A program made the position numbers and the translations under genes. 5,233 nucleotides of DNA, from the NCBI GenBank assembly GCA_021108055.1, contig JAIORR010000284.1, forward strand, positions 1 through 5,233. Reading direction: 5' to 3'. The notes below the pieces were generated by a model. That model did no database searches, was not told the origin of the DNA, and worked only from the letters and a program-made list of their open reading frames with translations. Positions within the stretch are counted from its first letter, which is position 1; every line of letters begins with the position of its first letter. The stretch is from Candidatus Cloacimonadota bacterium (GTDB lineage: Bacteria; Cloacimonadota; Cloacimonadia; Cloacimonadales; TCS61). Of this stretch, positions 1-5,168 are shown piece after piece.

Positions 1-16
1 AGCACCCTACAACTTC

Positions 17-157
17 CTAATCTACGGGACTGAACATATCTTTGCCAACACCACACACCGGACACACCCAATCTTCGGGAAGATCATCGAATGATACATT
101 ATCGTTCTCAGCCGGATCATAAATATATCCGCAGGCATCACATACATATTTCTGCAT
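17..157 (-). CDS. Rubredoxin, short-loop type (46 aa)
   Basis: Small cytoplasmic one-iron electron carrier, here the likely donor to the neighbouring rubrerythrin, desulfoferrodoxin and flavodiiron protein. The two CxxCG knuckles are visible at C6-x2-C9-G and C32-P-x-C35-G, with the family features YxYDPAE near residues 11-17 and DLPEDWVCP near 25-33. At 46 residues it is shorter than the usual 52-54, because the loop between DPAE and the FDDLP turn lacks about seven residues. From memory this matches the short rubredoxin of Desulfovibrio desulfuricans ATCC 27774. I chose the ATG at 157 because AGGAGG (162-167) stands 4 nt upstream and the protein then starts like other rubredoxins. A longer frame from an ATG at 214 would translate the hairpin repeat at 170-202 into 19 basic residues with no family match. 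It is the last gene of the cluster within the window. Confidence 0.95.
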   Translation of the reverse strand: MQKYVCDACGYIYDPAENDNVSFDDLPEDWVCPVCGVGKDMFSPVD

Positions 158-161
158 TTTT

Positions 162-167
162 CCTCCT
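162..167 (-). promoter_or_regulatory. Ribosome binding site fixing the rubredoxin start
   Basis: AGGAGG on the minus strand, 4 nt before the ATG at 157. It decides against the upstream ATG at 214 and lies only 2 nt from the hairpin repeat at 170-202. Confidence 0.85.
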
Positions 168-169
168 TT

Positions 170-202
170 GTCCCGGCGTAGCTCTTTAGAGCGAAGTCGG
201 AC
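170..202. repeat. Hairpin repeat H1 (GGCGTAG/CGAAG family)
   Basis: An imperfect inverted repeat, GC-richer than its surroundings. The outer stem is GTCC/GGAC, then GGC pairs with GTC (one G-T wobble) after a bulged C, then a GTA/GAA internal loop, then GCTC/GAGC closing a TTTA loop. The left half is shared with H3 at 1420-1447, and the flanks are also alike: CTCCTTTG or CTCCTTG on the Shine-Dalgarno side and CTAT on the other. As RNA it would fold between the rubrerythrin and rubredoxin frames, right in front of the rubredoxin ribosome site. No protein-coding sense is seen in it. Confidence 0.75.
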
Positions 203-209
203 TATTTTT

Positions 210-349
210 GCCACTGACTTTCACTGACTTGACACTGACTCGGTATGTTTTTTGGATAAGATAAACAGGATTATTCATTACTTTTCCTGTGAATCCTATT
301 AATTCCGTCTAATTTTTTGTCAGTGCTTTGTCTGTGTAAGTCTTGTGGC
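210..349. repeat. Element A: 140-bp element with imperfect ~30-bp inverted ends
   Basis: The left end (210-239) and the reverse complement of the right end (319-349) align over 31 columns with 23 matches and one gap; both begin GCCAC and end CACTGAC. Each arm is made of CACnGAC-like units spaced 10-11 bp; on the left the exact CACTGAC copies are at 212-218, 222-228 and 233-239. The right arm differs from that of element B (987-1017) by one base in 31. The core contains a further inverted pair, ACAGGA (265-270) with TCCTGT (285-290), overlapping AGGATT (267-272) with AATCCT (292-297). The element starts 6 nt after the rubrerythrin stop and T-runs border both sides. It resembles a non-autonomous MITE-like repeat or a long mRNA hairpin; no transposase is present to decide. 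Confidence 0.65.
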
Positions 350-355
350 GATTTT

Positions 356-892
356 TTAATAATTTTCTTTCCAAAGTTCAAAGTAGGATTGTGGATGTTT
401 ACAAACAGGACATATTTTTGGTGCTTCTTCTGCTTCGTGAATATATCCACAATTTCTACATTTCCAGTAAGCTTTTCCATTTAGCTTAAAAACTTTTCCT
501 TCTTCGATATTGGCAAGCAATTTTTTGTATCGCTCTTCGTGCTTTTCCTCAACTTTTGCGATTCCTTCGAACATTTCGGCAATATCATCAAATCCTTCTG
601 CGCGAGCTTCCTTTGCCATGGTTGGATACATTTCTGTCCATTCATAATTCTCACCACCGGCAGCTTCTTTCAGGTTTTCGATAGTATTACTAATTCCATT
701 CAAAGCTTTGAAATGCAGTTTTGCATGTTCTTTTTCATTTTCAGCAGTTTCCATGAAAAAAGCTGAAATCTGTTCATAACCTTCTTTTTTAGCTACTTTT
801 GCAAAATAGGTGTATTTATTTCTCGCTTGAGATTCACCTGCAAAAGCATCCCATAAGTTCTTCTCTGTTTTTGTACCTTTCAATTTTTCCAT
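356..892 (-). CDS. Rubrerythrin (NADH/rubredoxin-dependent peroxidase)
   Basis: Cytoplasmic diiron protein that reduces H2O2 to water with electrons from rubredoxin. Residues 1-135 or so form the four-helix ferritin-like domain with the expected iron ligands: E20, E53 with H56 in ExxH, E84 and E87 in the EWTEMYP segment, and E115 with H118 in the second ExxH. Residues 140-178 form the rubredoxin-like domain with C145-x2-C148 and C161-x2-C164 and the usual closing PxSYFELW segment. The length of 178 aa is normal for two-domain rubrerythrin (191 in Desulfovibrio vulgaris), and both iron sites are complete. GAGGG at 897-901 stands 4 nt before the ATG. It lies between dfx and the rubredoxin gene, separated from each by a repeat element. 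Its job here follows from Dfx, whose product is its substrate. Confidence 0.97.
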   Translation of the reverse strand: MEKLKGTKTEKNLWDAFAGESQARNKYTYFAKVAKKEGYEQISAFFMETAENEKEHAKLHFKALNGISNTIENLKEAAGGENYEWTEMYPTMAKEARAEGFDDIAEMFEGIAKVEEKHEERYKKLLANIEEGKVFKLNGKAYWKCRNCGYIHEAEEAPKICPVCKHPQSYFELWKENY

Positions 893-909
893 TTTTCCCT
901 CTTTTTTTT

Positions 910-1017
910 GCCACCTGTCTTCGTTACACTACGCCATGGCAGGCTGACTTTCACTGACTAAACACGGACAGGGGAACACTCATTAAGTCTGTGCTTTGTC
1001 TGTGTAAGTCTTGTGGC
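910..1017. repeat. Element B: second copy of the inverted-end element, interrupted by a hairpin
   Basis: The left end is GCCA at 910-913, continuing at 944-969 after a 30-nt hairpin; the right end is 987-1017. Without the hairpin the two arms align with 24 of 31 columns matching as inverted repeats. The right arm is 30/31 identical to that of element A (319-349), and the left arm shares its first 20 bases exactly with element A once the hairpin is removed. The core between the arms is only 17 nt, against 79 nt in element A. The element begins 9 nt after the dfx stop and ends 17 nt before the rubrerythrin ATG, bordered by T-runs on both sides. It takes the same position between genes as element A. 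Confidence 0.65.
914..943. repeat. Hairpin repeat H2, nested in element B
   Basis: Thirty bases bounded by CCTG and CAGG. On the minus strand it reads CCTG, then GGCGTAG, a TGTAA loop region, CGAAG and CAGG, so it shares the GGCGTAG/CGAAG signature of H1 but in the opposite orientation. It sits exactly between GCCA and CTGACTTTCACTGACT, which are contiguous in element A at 210-229. No target duplication longer than a single base can be recognised. Confidence 0.65.
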
Positions 1018-1026
1018 TATTTTTTT

Positions 1027-1407
1027 CTAACTCTTCCACAATCCGTGCAGATTGCACCATTCTCTTACTTCGATGATCTCTTCTTTTTTCACAGGGAAGA
1101 ATCCTTCGGGTTTATCACCGGGTTTCAATTCTAACCTGCAAACTTTGTCTTTCCTGAGAATTTCAATGAATTTGATATAATGATTTTCCAGCATTGGGTG
1201 AGTAGCATTTTGACCAACCTTAACCATAACACCACCTTCTAATTCTTCTACAAAGGGCACGTGTTTTTCTGTGGAAGCATCTTCTGTTTTAGCTTCTAAT
1301 TTTTCCATTGGAACACCACAGCAAACGAGTGCTGGTGCCCCTTCATTTAAGATTTCTACGACATTACCGCATATTTCACAATAATAGATTTCTCTTAATT
1401 TAGTCAT
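1027..1407 (-). CDS. dfx: Desulfoferrodoxin (superoxide reductase, two-iron class)
   Basis: Cytoplasmic enzyme that reduces superoxide to H2O2 without making O2, using electrons normally supplied by rubredoxin. The N-terminal desulforedoxin domain (about residues 1-37) has its four iron cysteines C10-x2-C13 and C29-C30. The C-terminal neelaredoxin-type domain carries the catalytic Fe(His)4Cys site: H49, H70, H76, C118 and H121 (C118-N-L-H121). The second-sphere residues E47 and K48, which gate product release and attract superoxide in characterised enzymes, are both present in the EKHVP motif. The length of 126 aa is typical of class I enzymes. AGGAGG at 1413-1418 lies 5 nt before the ATG. 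It sits downstream of fprA, separated by hairpin H3, and upstream of rubrerythrin, which would consume its product. Confidence 0.97.
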   Translation of the reverse strand: MTKLREIYYCEICGNVVEILNEGAPALVCCGVPMEKLEAKTEDASTEKHVPFVEELEGGVMVKVGQNATHPMLENHYIKFIEILRKDKVCRLELKPGDKPEGFFPVKKEEIIEVREWCNLHGLWKS

Positions 1408-1419
1408 TTTATCCTCCTT

Positions 1420-1447
1420 GTCCCGGCGTAGTTCGACAAAGCCGGAC
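1420..1447. repeat. Hairpin repeat H3 (same family as H1)
   Basis: The outer stem is GTCC/GGAC with GGC/GCC after a bulged C, as in H1, around the same GGCGTAG signature; the inner stem and loop differ (GTTCGAC). Position 1447 is also the last base of the fprA stop codon on the minus strand, and the other end lies 1 nt from the dfx ribosome site (1413-1418). It therefore fills nearly the whole fprA-dfx gap. As RNA it could mark a processing or stability boundary (inference). Confidence 0.7.
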
Positions 1448-2607
1448 TATATTTTTTCTTTCAATTTTTCTTTTTCTTTTTTCAACAATTCTTCATCAGG
1501 AATATATTGCAGTTTGATCTGCTCAAGCATTTCAAAACCACATTCTTTAAGAGTATTCTCAACTATTCCAACACTTTGTCCACCCCAACCGTAAGAACCA
1601 AAAGCAAGTCCGATCCTGTTTTTGGGAGCGAGTCCTTTCAAGTAAGTTAAAAATGCTGAAACTGTGGGAAGGATATTATTATTTAAAGTAGGAGAACCAA
1701 CACAAATATATTTTGCTGTGAGGATTTCTGTCATAACATCGGAAATATGATTATGTTGAAGGTTGAACATACGGGTTTTATATTTTTTTTCTTCGAAAGC
1801 TTCCTGAATTTTATAAGCTATTTTCTCGGTTGATTTCCACATTGTATCATAAATAATGATAGTTTTTTCATCCACTTCATTTGCAGACCATTTTTTATAT
1901 TCCTTGATAATTTCAGGAATTCTGGAACGCCAGATAAGTCCGTGACTGGGACAAATAATTTCAATATCCAGACCTCCAACAACTTCCAGAGCTTTCTGAA
2001 CCTGTTTTCCATAAGGAAGAACAATATTAGCATAGTACTTTTCCGCTTCGTGCATCATAATATTGAATGGATATTCATCATCGAATCGTTCCGAAGATGC
2101 AATATGTTGCCCAAAAGCATCATTGGAAAACAGGATTTTTTCTTCCGGGCAATAAGTAACCATATTGTCGGGCCAGTGAACCATCGGGGTTTGCACAAAA
2201 TGCAAACTTCGTTTGCCTAGTTTTAAGACATCTCCTGATTTAACTATTTGGAAATCCCAATTTTGTTTGAAATGTTTTTGCAGACCTTCCACACCTTTTG
2301 GAGAAGCAAAAAGCTTTGCATTAGGACACAATTTTTTCATATCAGGAAGTGAACCGGTATGATCCATCTCGATATGATTTTGAATGATATAATCAATTTT
2401 AGAAGGATCGATAATATCAGAGATTCTTTCGATCAGTTCATCAGCCAGGTAATATTTCACATTATCGATAAGTGTGATTTTATCATCGATTATTAAATAC
2501 GAATTATAAGTGGAACCTCGCTGAGTGAGATAACCATGAAAATTCCGTAAATCCCAATCGATTCCACCAACCCAGTAGATTCCTTCCTTGATCTTAATTG
2601 GTTTCAT
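1447..2607 (-). CDS. fprA: Flavodiiron protein, class A (O2/NO reductase)
   Basis: Cytoplasmic enzyme that reduces O2 to water, and in some members NO to N2O, with electrons delivered through rubredoxin. Residues 1-245 form the metallo-beta-lactamase-like domain with the full diiron set: H78-x-E80-x-D82, H144 (VHWPDNM), D163 (SNDAFG) and H222 (CPSHG). Residues 248-386 form the flavodoxin domain with the FMN phosphate loop around 254-260 (DTMWKST) and flavin loops near 305-313 (SPTLNN) and 337-343 (GSYGWGG). The length of 386 aa is that of the simple two-domain class with no fused rubredoxin or reductase, which suits the separate rubredoxin downstream. The start fits the family opening (IYWVGGIDWDLRNFHGY), and AGGAGG (2615-2620) is 7 nt upstream. 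Preference for O2 or NO cannot be read from the sequence. Confidence 0.97.
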   Translation of the reverse strand: MKPIKIKEGIYWVGGIDWDLRNFHGYLTQRGSTYNSYLIIDDKITLIDNVKYYLADELIERISDIIDPSKIDYIIQNHIEMDHTGSLPDMKKLCPNAKLFASPKGVEGLQKHFKQNWDFQIVKSGDVLKLGKRSLHFVQTPMVHWPDNMVTYCPEEKILFSNDAFGQHIASSERFDDEYPFNIMMHEAEKYYANIVLPYGKQVQKALEVVGGLDIEIICPSHGLIWRSRIPEIIKEYKKWSANEVDEKTIIIYDTMWKSTEKIAYKIQEAFEEKKYKTRMFNLQHNHISDVMTEILTAKYICVGSPTLNNNILPTVSAFLTYLKGLAPKNRIGLAFGSYGWGGQSVGIVENTLKECGFEMLEQIKLQYIPDEELLKKEKEKLKEKI

Positions 2608-2720
2608 AATAAAACCTCCTGAAAAATTTCATTTTTTTTGCTTTCCTTTTAAAGGGGAACATTACTTCCTTTTGCGATTCTCGACTCACATTCCTTTCAG
2701 TCATTGCAAGTCAGGTCTCG
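2608..2720. other. mutM-fprA intergenic space, no clear promoter
   Basis: It holds the fprA ribosome site (2615-2620) and a small odd palindrome CCTTTTAAAGG (2645-2655). On the minus strand I find no good pair of -35 and -10 boxes and no hairpin with a T-run, so read-through from mutM is plausible. A 36-codon frame (2704-2594, minus strand) overlaps the fprA start but has no ribosome site. Confidence 0.5.
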
Positions 2721-3521
2721 CTATTTCTGACACACAGGACAATAATAGGTCGAGCGTCCTGCCTGCTTGACTTTTTTTATTTGATGTCCACATTCACAAT
2801 ATTCTTTTTGGTAAACTTTTAGGAAATTCTGAAATTTTCCGGTTTTATCTTCCACACTTCTATAATCAGAGATAGTGGTTCCATTATGTTTTATTGCTTT
2901 TTCAAGAACTTCTTTTGCTTTTTCAACAATGGTTTTCAGTTTTTTTAAGGAAATTTGATTTCCCTTTTTCTTAGGAGAAATTCTTGCCCTATATAAAATT
3001 TCATTCACATAGATATTGCCTAAACCGGCTACAACCCTTTGATTCAACAATAAGCTCTTAATATGAGATTTCCGATTTTTAAATTTCATTTTCAAATATT
3101 TTTCATTAAAGTCTTTTGAAAAAGGTTCCAATCCTAATTTTTCTAAAGATTCAACTTCATCTTCTTTATTGTAAATTTGAATTTTCCCAAAAGCTCGAAC
3201 ATCGTCAAATATTAATTTTGTGTTATCGCTAAAAACCAATTCCGCTCTGGTGTGATCCGATGTTTTTGTCAGCTCTGTCTCGAAGATCAATTTTCCCGTC
3301 ATTCTTAAATGAATAATTAGTTTTAATTTTTTTGATGTTTTTATGATGATGTATTTCCCTCTTCGTTTGATGGAAGAGATAACTCCAATTTCAGAGATGT
3401 TTTCACCAACAAAATTCTGAATAGTTCCTTTACGGATTTCATTCATAGAAACAATTTTTTTATTCAACCCTTTTTTATTCAATCCATTAACTATTGTTTG
3501 TACTTCCGGTAATTCAGGCAT
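2721..3521 (-). CDS. mutM: Formamidopyrimidine-DNA glycosylase (8-oxoguanine repair)
   Basis: Base-excision repair enzyme that removes 8-oxoguanine and ring-opened purines and then cuts the strand by lyase action. The N-terminus PELPEV gives the catalytic proline (P2 before Met removal) and the acid E3. K56 in RRGKYI is the conserved beta-hairpin lysine. The intercalation residues appear as M74 in HLRMTGK and R109/F111 in DDVRAFG. The helix-two-turn-helix region spans about 155-183 with N169 in AGLGNIYVNE. The C-terminal zinc finger has R256 and C261-x2-C264, but its first pair is C242-x-C244, one residue closer than the usual Cx2C. The length of 266 aa is normal. It starts 3 nt after the perR stop, with GAGG (3530-3533) lying inside the end of perR, so the two genes are translationally close. 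Confidence 0.96.
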   Translation of the reverse strand: MPELPEVQTIVNGLNKKGLNKKIVSMNEIRKGTIQNFVGENISEIGVISSIKRRGKYIIIKTSKKLKLIIHLRMTGKLIFETELTKTSDHTRAELVFSDNTKLIFDDVRAFGKIQIYNKEDEVESLEKLGLEPFSKDFNEKYLKMKFKNRKSHIKSLLLNQRVVAGLGNIYVNEILYRARISPKKKGNQISLKKLKTIVEKAKEVLEKAIKHNGTTISDYRSVEDKTGKFQNFLKVYQKEYCECGHQIKKVKQAGRSTYYCPVCQK

Positions 3522-3524
3522 ATT

Positions 3525-3935
3525 TCATTCCTCAGAATCTCTACAACTTTTACAAATGCCTTTTAAATTAATATGATGTTCCAATACTTTATGACCTTCT
3601 AATTCTTCATTTTTTAGACAGTCATAAGTTTTTGAAATATCATAGATTTTGTTACATTTTACACATTTGAAATGAATGTGTGGAACTGTATTGTATTCAT
3701 ATCTTACTTCATTTTCAAAAATGGAGAGAGCTGTCAGGATACCTTTTTCCGTAAAGGTTTTCAAAGTATTATAAACGGTGGTTTTCGAGAGCATGGGCAT
3801 TTCTTCTATCAATGCTTGATAGATCATATCTGCAGTGGGGTGGGTTTTGAAATTATGCAGGTATTCGAGTATCTTGATTCTTTGTAGAGATAGCGGGATG
3901 CCGTGTTCTTTTAATATCTTTTTAAAATCAATCAT
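3525..3935 (-). CDS. perR: Fur-family repressor, PerR-like peroxide sensor
   Basis: Metal-dependent dimeric repressor; PerR proteins release DNA when H2O2 oxidises a metal-binding His. The winged-helix domain covers about residues 1-78, with PTADMIYQAL and the recognition helix near 50-62 (SKTTVYNTLKTF). The regulatory metal site would be H32, E80, H86, H88 and D99. The structural zinc site is complete: C91-x2-C94 and C128-x2-C131. D99 aligns with Asp104 of Bacillus subtilis PerR, where Fur proteins have Glu; in published work this Asp confers peroxide sensitivity. E80 takes the place of PerR Asp85 and is Fur-like, so the assignment is likely rather than certain. AGGTGG (3940-3945) precedes the ATG by 4 nt. 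The neighbouring peroxidase, superoxide reductase and oxidative repair genes support PerR over an iron-uptake regulator. Confidence 0.87.
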   Translation of the reverse strand: MIDFKKILKEHGIPLSLQRIKILEYLHNFKTHPTADMIYQALIEEMPMLSKTTVYNTLKTFTEKGILTALSIFENEVRYEYNTVPHIHFKCVKCNKIYDISKTYDCLKNEELEGHKVLEHHINLKGICKSCRDSEE

Positions 3936-3957
3936 AAATCCACCTTTGTTACGATTA

Positions 3958-4098
3958 TCAATTTATAGCGATTACAAACTTGGAATCAAGATCAAATCTG
4001 TCAAGCTGAAATTTAATTTTTTTTATGTTGCCTGATTTGATATAGGTTTCTCGTTTCCAATTCCATCCTGGGACCGTTTTATAGCTCTTTTTAATTGA
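3958..4098 (-). pseudogene. Possible gene remnant: 46 open codons without a start
   Basis: Directly after the TAA of the flavodoxin/ferredoxin gene the same frame stays open for 46 codons and ends in TGA at 3960-3958. It contains no ATG, GTG or TTG. The translation looks protein-like rather than random, with PGWNW near its positions 10-14, a basic middle and an amphipathic end near LDRFDLDSKF. I do not recognise a family. It could be the tail of a decayed gene or a chance frame in AT-rich DNA. The candidate perR promoter lies inside it, which argues that the frame is not translated today. Confidence 0.25.
3962..3989 (-). promoter_or_regulatory. Candidate promoter for perR-mutM and possibly the whole cluster
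   Basis: On the minus strand, TTGATT (3984-3989) and TATAAA (3962-3967) are 16 nt apart, which would start transcription roughly 20 nt before the perR ribosome site. CGATTA occurs twice around it (3952-3957 and 3969-3974) in the same direction, 17 bp apart, a possible operator. I could not find a good match to the Bacillus PerR box. Confidence 0.4.
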
Positions 4099-4872
4099 TT
4101 AGAATAATTCACTAACCTTTATTTCAGGATTTGTATAACGGTTTTTCTGAAGAGTCTTTTTAGAAAACTCAATTGCTCTTTGCGGACACCAGTGAATGCA
4201 GGCATGACATTGTTCACAATGATGCTGCCAGATGGGTTGCTTATTCTCATTCAAGATAATATTTTCCGATGGACATACCTTTGCACAAATACCACAGCCA
4301 TTACAATTATCAGAGAAAAAGAAGCTTTTATCTGATTTTCTTACATTGCTTGCAAAGAGAGGATAAATAATAGCTGACAAAAATTTACCGGCAAATTTCA
4401 CTTTTTTTATTGGAACATGCTTTCGATCATAGATATTCCGAACATAATCATCAATAGTCGGTTTTGCCTTTTGTATAATTTTTGCAGCTTCTTCTTTGGG
4501 ATGTGCGTTACCCATCACCAAATAATTGCTGGGCATCACTACTTCACCAAAAGCATCGATATCTCTATTTTTCTTTATCATTTCTTTCTGAAAAGACTTT
4601 AGAGCATTTCCGCAATTTCCTGCATAGTTTGTAATTACGAAAACATAATCTGCTTTATTGATCTGAATCTGTTTTACAAAATTTTTGAACATCACCGGCA
4701 TCCCCCAGGCATAGATAGGGAATACAAAACCCAAAACATCAGCTTCGATCGGTTCAGAAATACCAATTTTGTTTGTAACTTTTATTACTTCGCAATCTCC
4801 AATTTTCTCAGCAATTTGCTTTGCTATATACAGAGAATTGCCGGAACCTGTAAAATAATAAATTCTATTCAT
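4099..4872 (-). CDS. EFR1-type protein: flavodoxin domain plus two [4Fe-4S] clusters
   Basis: Predicted cytoplasmic electron-transfer protein of the EFR1 family, with no known specific partner. Residues 1-150 or so form a flavodoxin-like domain; the FMN phosphate loop is FTGSGNS (7-13), and FPIYAWGMP (51-59) and TNYAGNCGNA (81-90) match the flavin-contact loops of the family. Residues 186-232 form a bacterial two-cluster ferredoxin domain: C190-x2-C193-x2-C196-x3-C200-P and C219-x2-C222-x2-C225-x3-C229-P, all eight ligands intact. A hydrophobic stretch near 161-174 is too short and broken to call a membrane segment. The length of 257 aa and the RYTNPEIKVSEL tail are normal for the family. GGAGG (4879-4883) is 6 nt before the ATG. 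It is divergent from tuf and 163 nt upstream of perR, so it may be its own unit; a link to the oxygen-defence genes is only a guess. Confidence 0.9.
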   Translation of the reverse strand: MNRIYYFTGSGNSLYIAKQIAEKIGDCEVIKVTNKIGISEPIEADVLGFVFPIYAWGMPVMFKNFVKQIQINKADYVFVITNYAGNCGNALKSFQKEMIKKNRDIDAFGEVVMPSNYLVMGNAHPKEEAAKIIQKAKPTIDDYVRNIYDRKHVPIKKVKFAGKFLSAIIYPLFASNVRKSDKSFFFSDNCNGCGICAKVCPSENIILNENKQPIWQHHCEQCHACIHWCPQRAIEFSKKTLQKNRYTNPEIKVSELF

Positions 4873-4982
4873 AAATATCCTCCAAGACTACATACAACGA
4901 AATATATATTAATCTTTTGAGCAAGAAAAACCTTTCAGATTCCAAAAATCAGAAAAAGTTTGTAAACAGGAACAAATTCGAA

Positions 4983-5011
4983 ATTATAAACCCATATCTT
5001 AGTCGAGTCCA
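4983..5011 (-). promoter_or_regulatory. Candidate promoter for the EFR1 gene
   Basis: On the minus strand TGGACT (5006-5011, four of six to consensus) and a perfect TATAAT (4983-4988) are separated by 17 nt. The transcript would carry an untranslated leader of about 100 nt. Confidence 0.5.
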
Positions 5012-5028
5012 CTCAAGGCTAACTTGTT

Positions 5029-5092
5029 AAAAATAAAAAATATACAAGAAAAACAAAAAAAAATTGACATATAAACTTTGCATTTGATTTTG
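5029..5092 (+). promoter_or_regulatory. Candidate tuf promoter with upstream A-tract
   Basis: A perfect TTGACA lies at 5064-5069, directly preceded by A-runs such as AAACAAAAAAAAA that could act as an UP element. No good TATAAT follows at 16-18 nt; GATTTT (5086-5091) is weak. TGATTTTG (5085-5092) resembles the -7 box TAnnTTTG used in Bacteroidetes, which would be an alternative reading. The -35 region is better supported than the -10. Confidence 0.4.
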
Positions 5093-5143
5093 GCAACCTT
5101 GTGAAAAAGTAAAGGTAGTTAAATCGTTAAAATTACTGTAAAA

Positions 5144-5168
5144 CTAAGCCTGCACGACAGGTTTTTAG
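5144..5168 (+). promoter_or_regulatory. tuf: tuf leader hairpin followed by T-runs
   Basis: CCTG (5149-5152) and CAGG (5158-5161) enclose a 5-nt loop, extended by CTAA/TTAG with bulges, and T5 (5162-5166) is part of the lower stem. A T7 run (5172-5178) follows and touches the AGGAGG ribosome site of tuf (5179-5184). It could be a weak intrinsic attenuator or a translation-control stem. The stem core is only 4 bp, so a chance hairpin is possible. Confidence 0.35.

Noticed and set aside
158..214. Rubredoxin start at the ATG at 214, giving a 65-aa protein
   Set aside because: The extra 19 residues come from the hairpin repeat at 170-202, and the true AGGAGG lies 4 nt before the ATG at 157.
212..239. 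CRISPR array in the CACTGAC repeats
   Set aside because: The units are 7 bp at 10-11 bp spacing with no room for spacers, and no cas gene is present.
1942..2220. Plus-strand and alternative-frame open frames inside fprA, rubrerythrin, perR and the EFR1 gene
   Set aside because: They lie opposite or out of frame within strongly supported genes, have no ribosome sites worth noting and no recognisable protein features.
2594..2704. 36-codon minus-strand frame overlapping the fprA start
   Set aside because: No ribosome site precedes its ATG, the composition is strongly basic and low in complexity, and it runs through the fprA ribosome site. It may be translated repeat DNA at most.
3951..3975. 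PerR box or Fur box upstream of perR
   Set aside because: The stretch is AT-rich, but aligned to TTATAATnATTATAA it matches too few positions and lacks the inverted symmetry. The two CGATTA copies are direct repeats, not a palindrome.
4030..4098. Intrinsic terminator after the EFR1 gene
   Set aside because: No stable stem followed by a T-run on the minus strand could be drawn; the best pairing near CCATCCTGGGA is very weak.
4975..4990. PerR box near the EFR1 promoter (TTATAATTTCGAATT)
   Set aside because: Only the first half-site matches; the second half is wrong, and the TTATAAT half is better explained as the -10 box.
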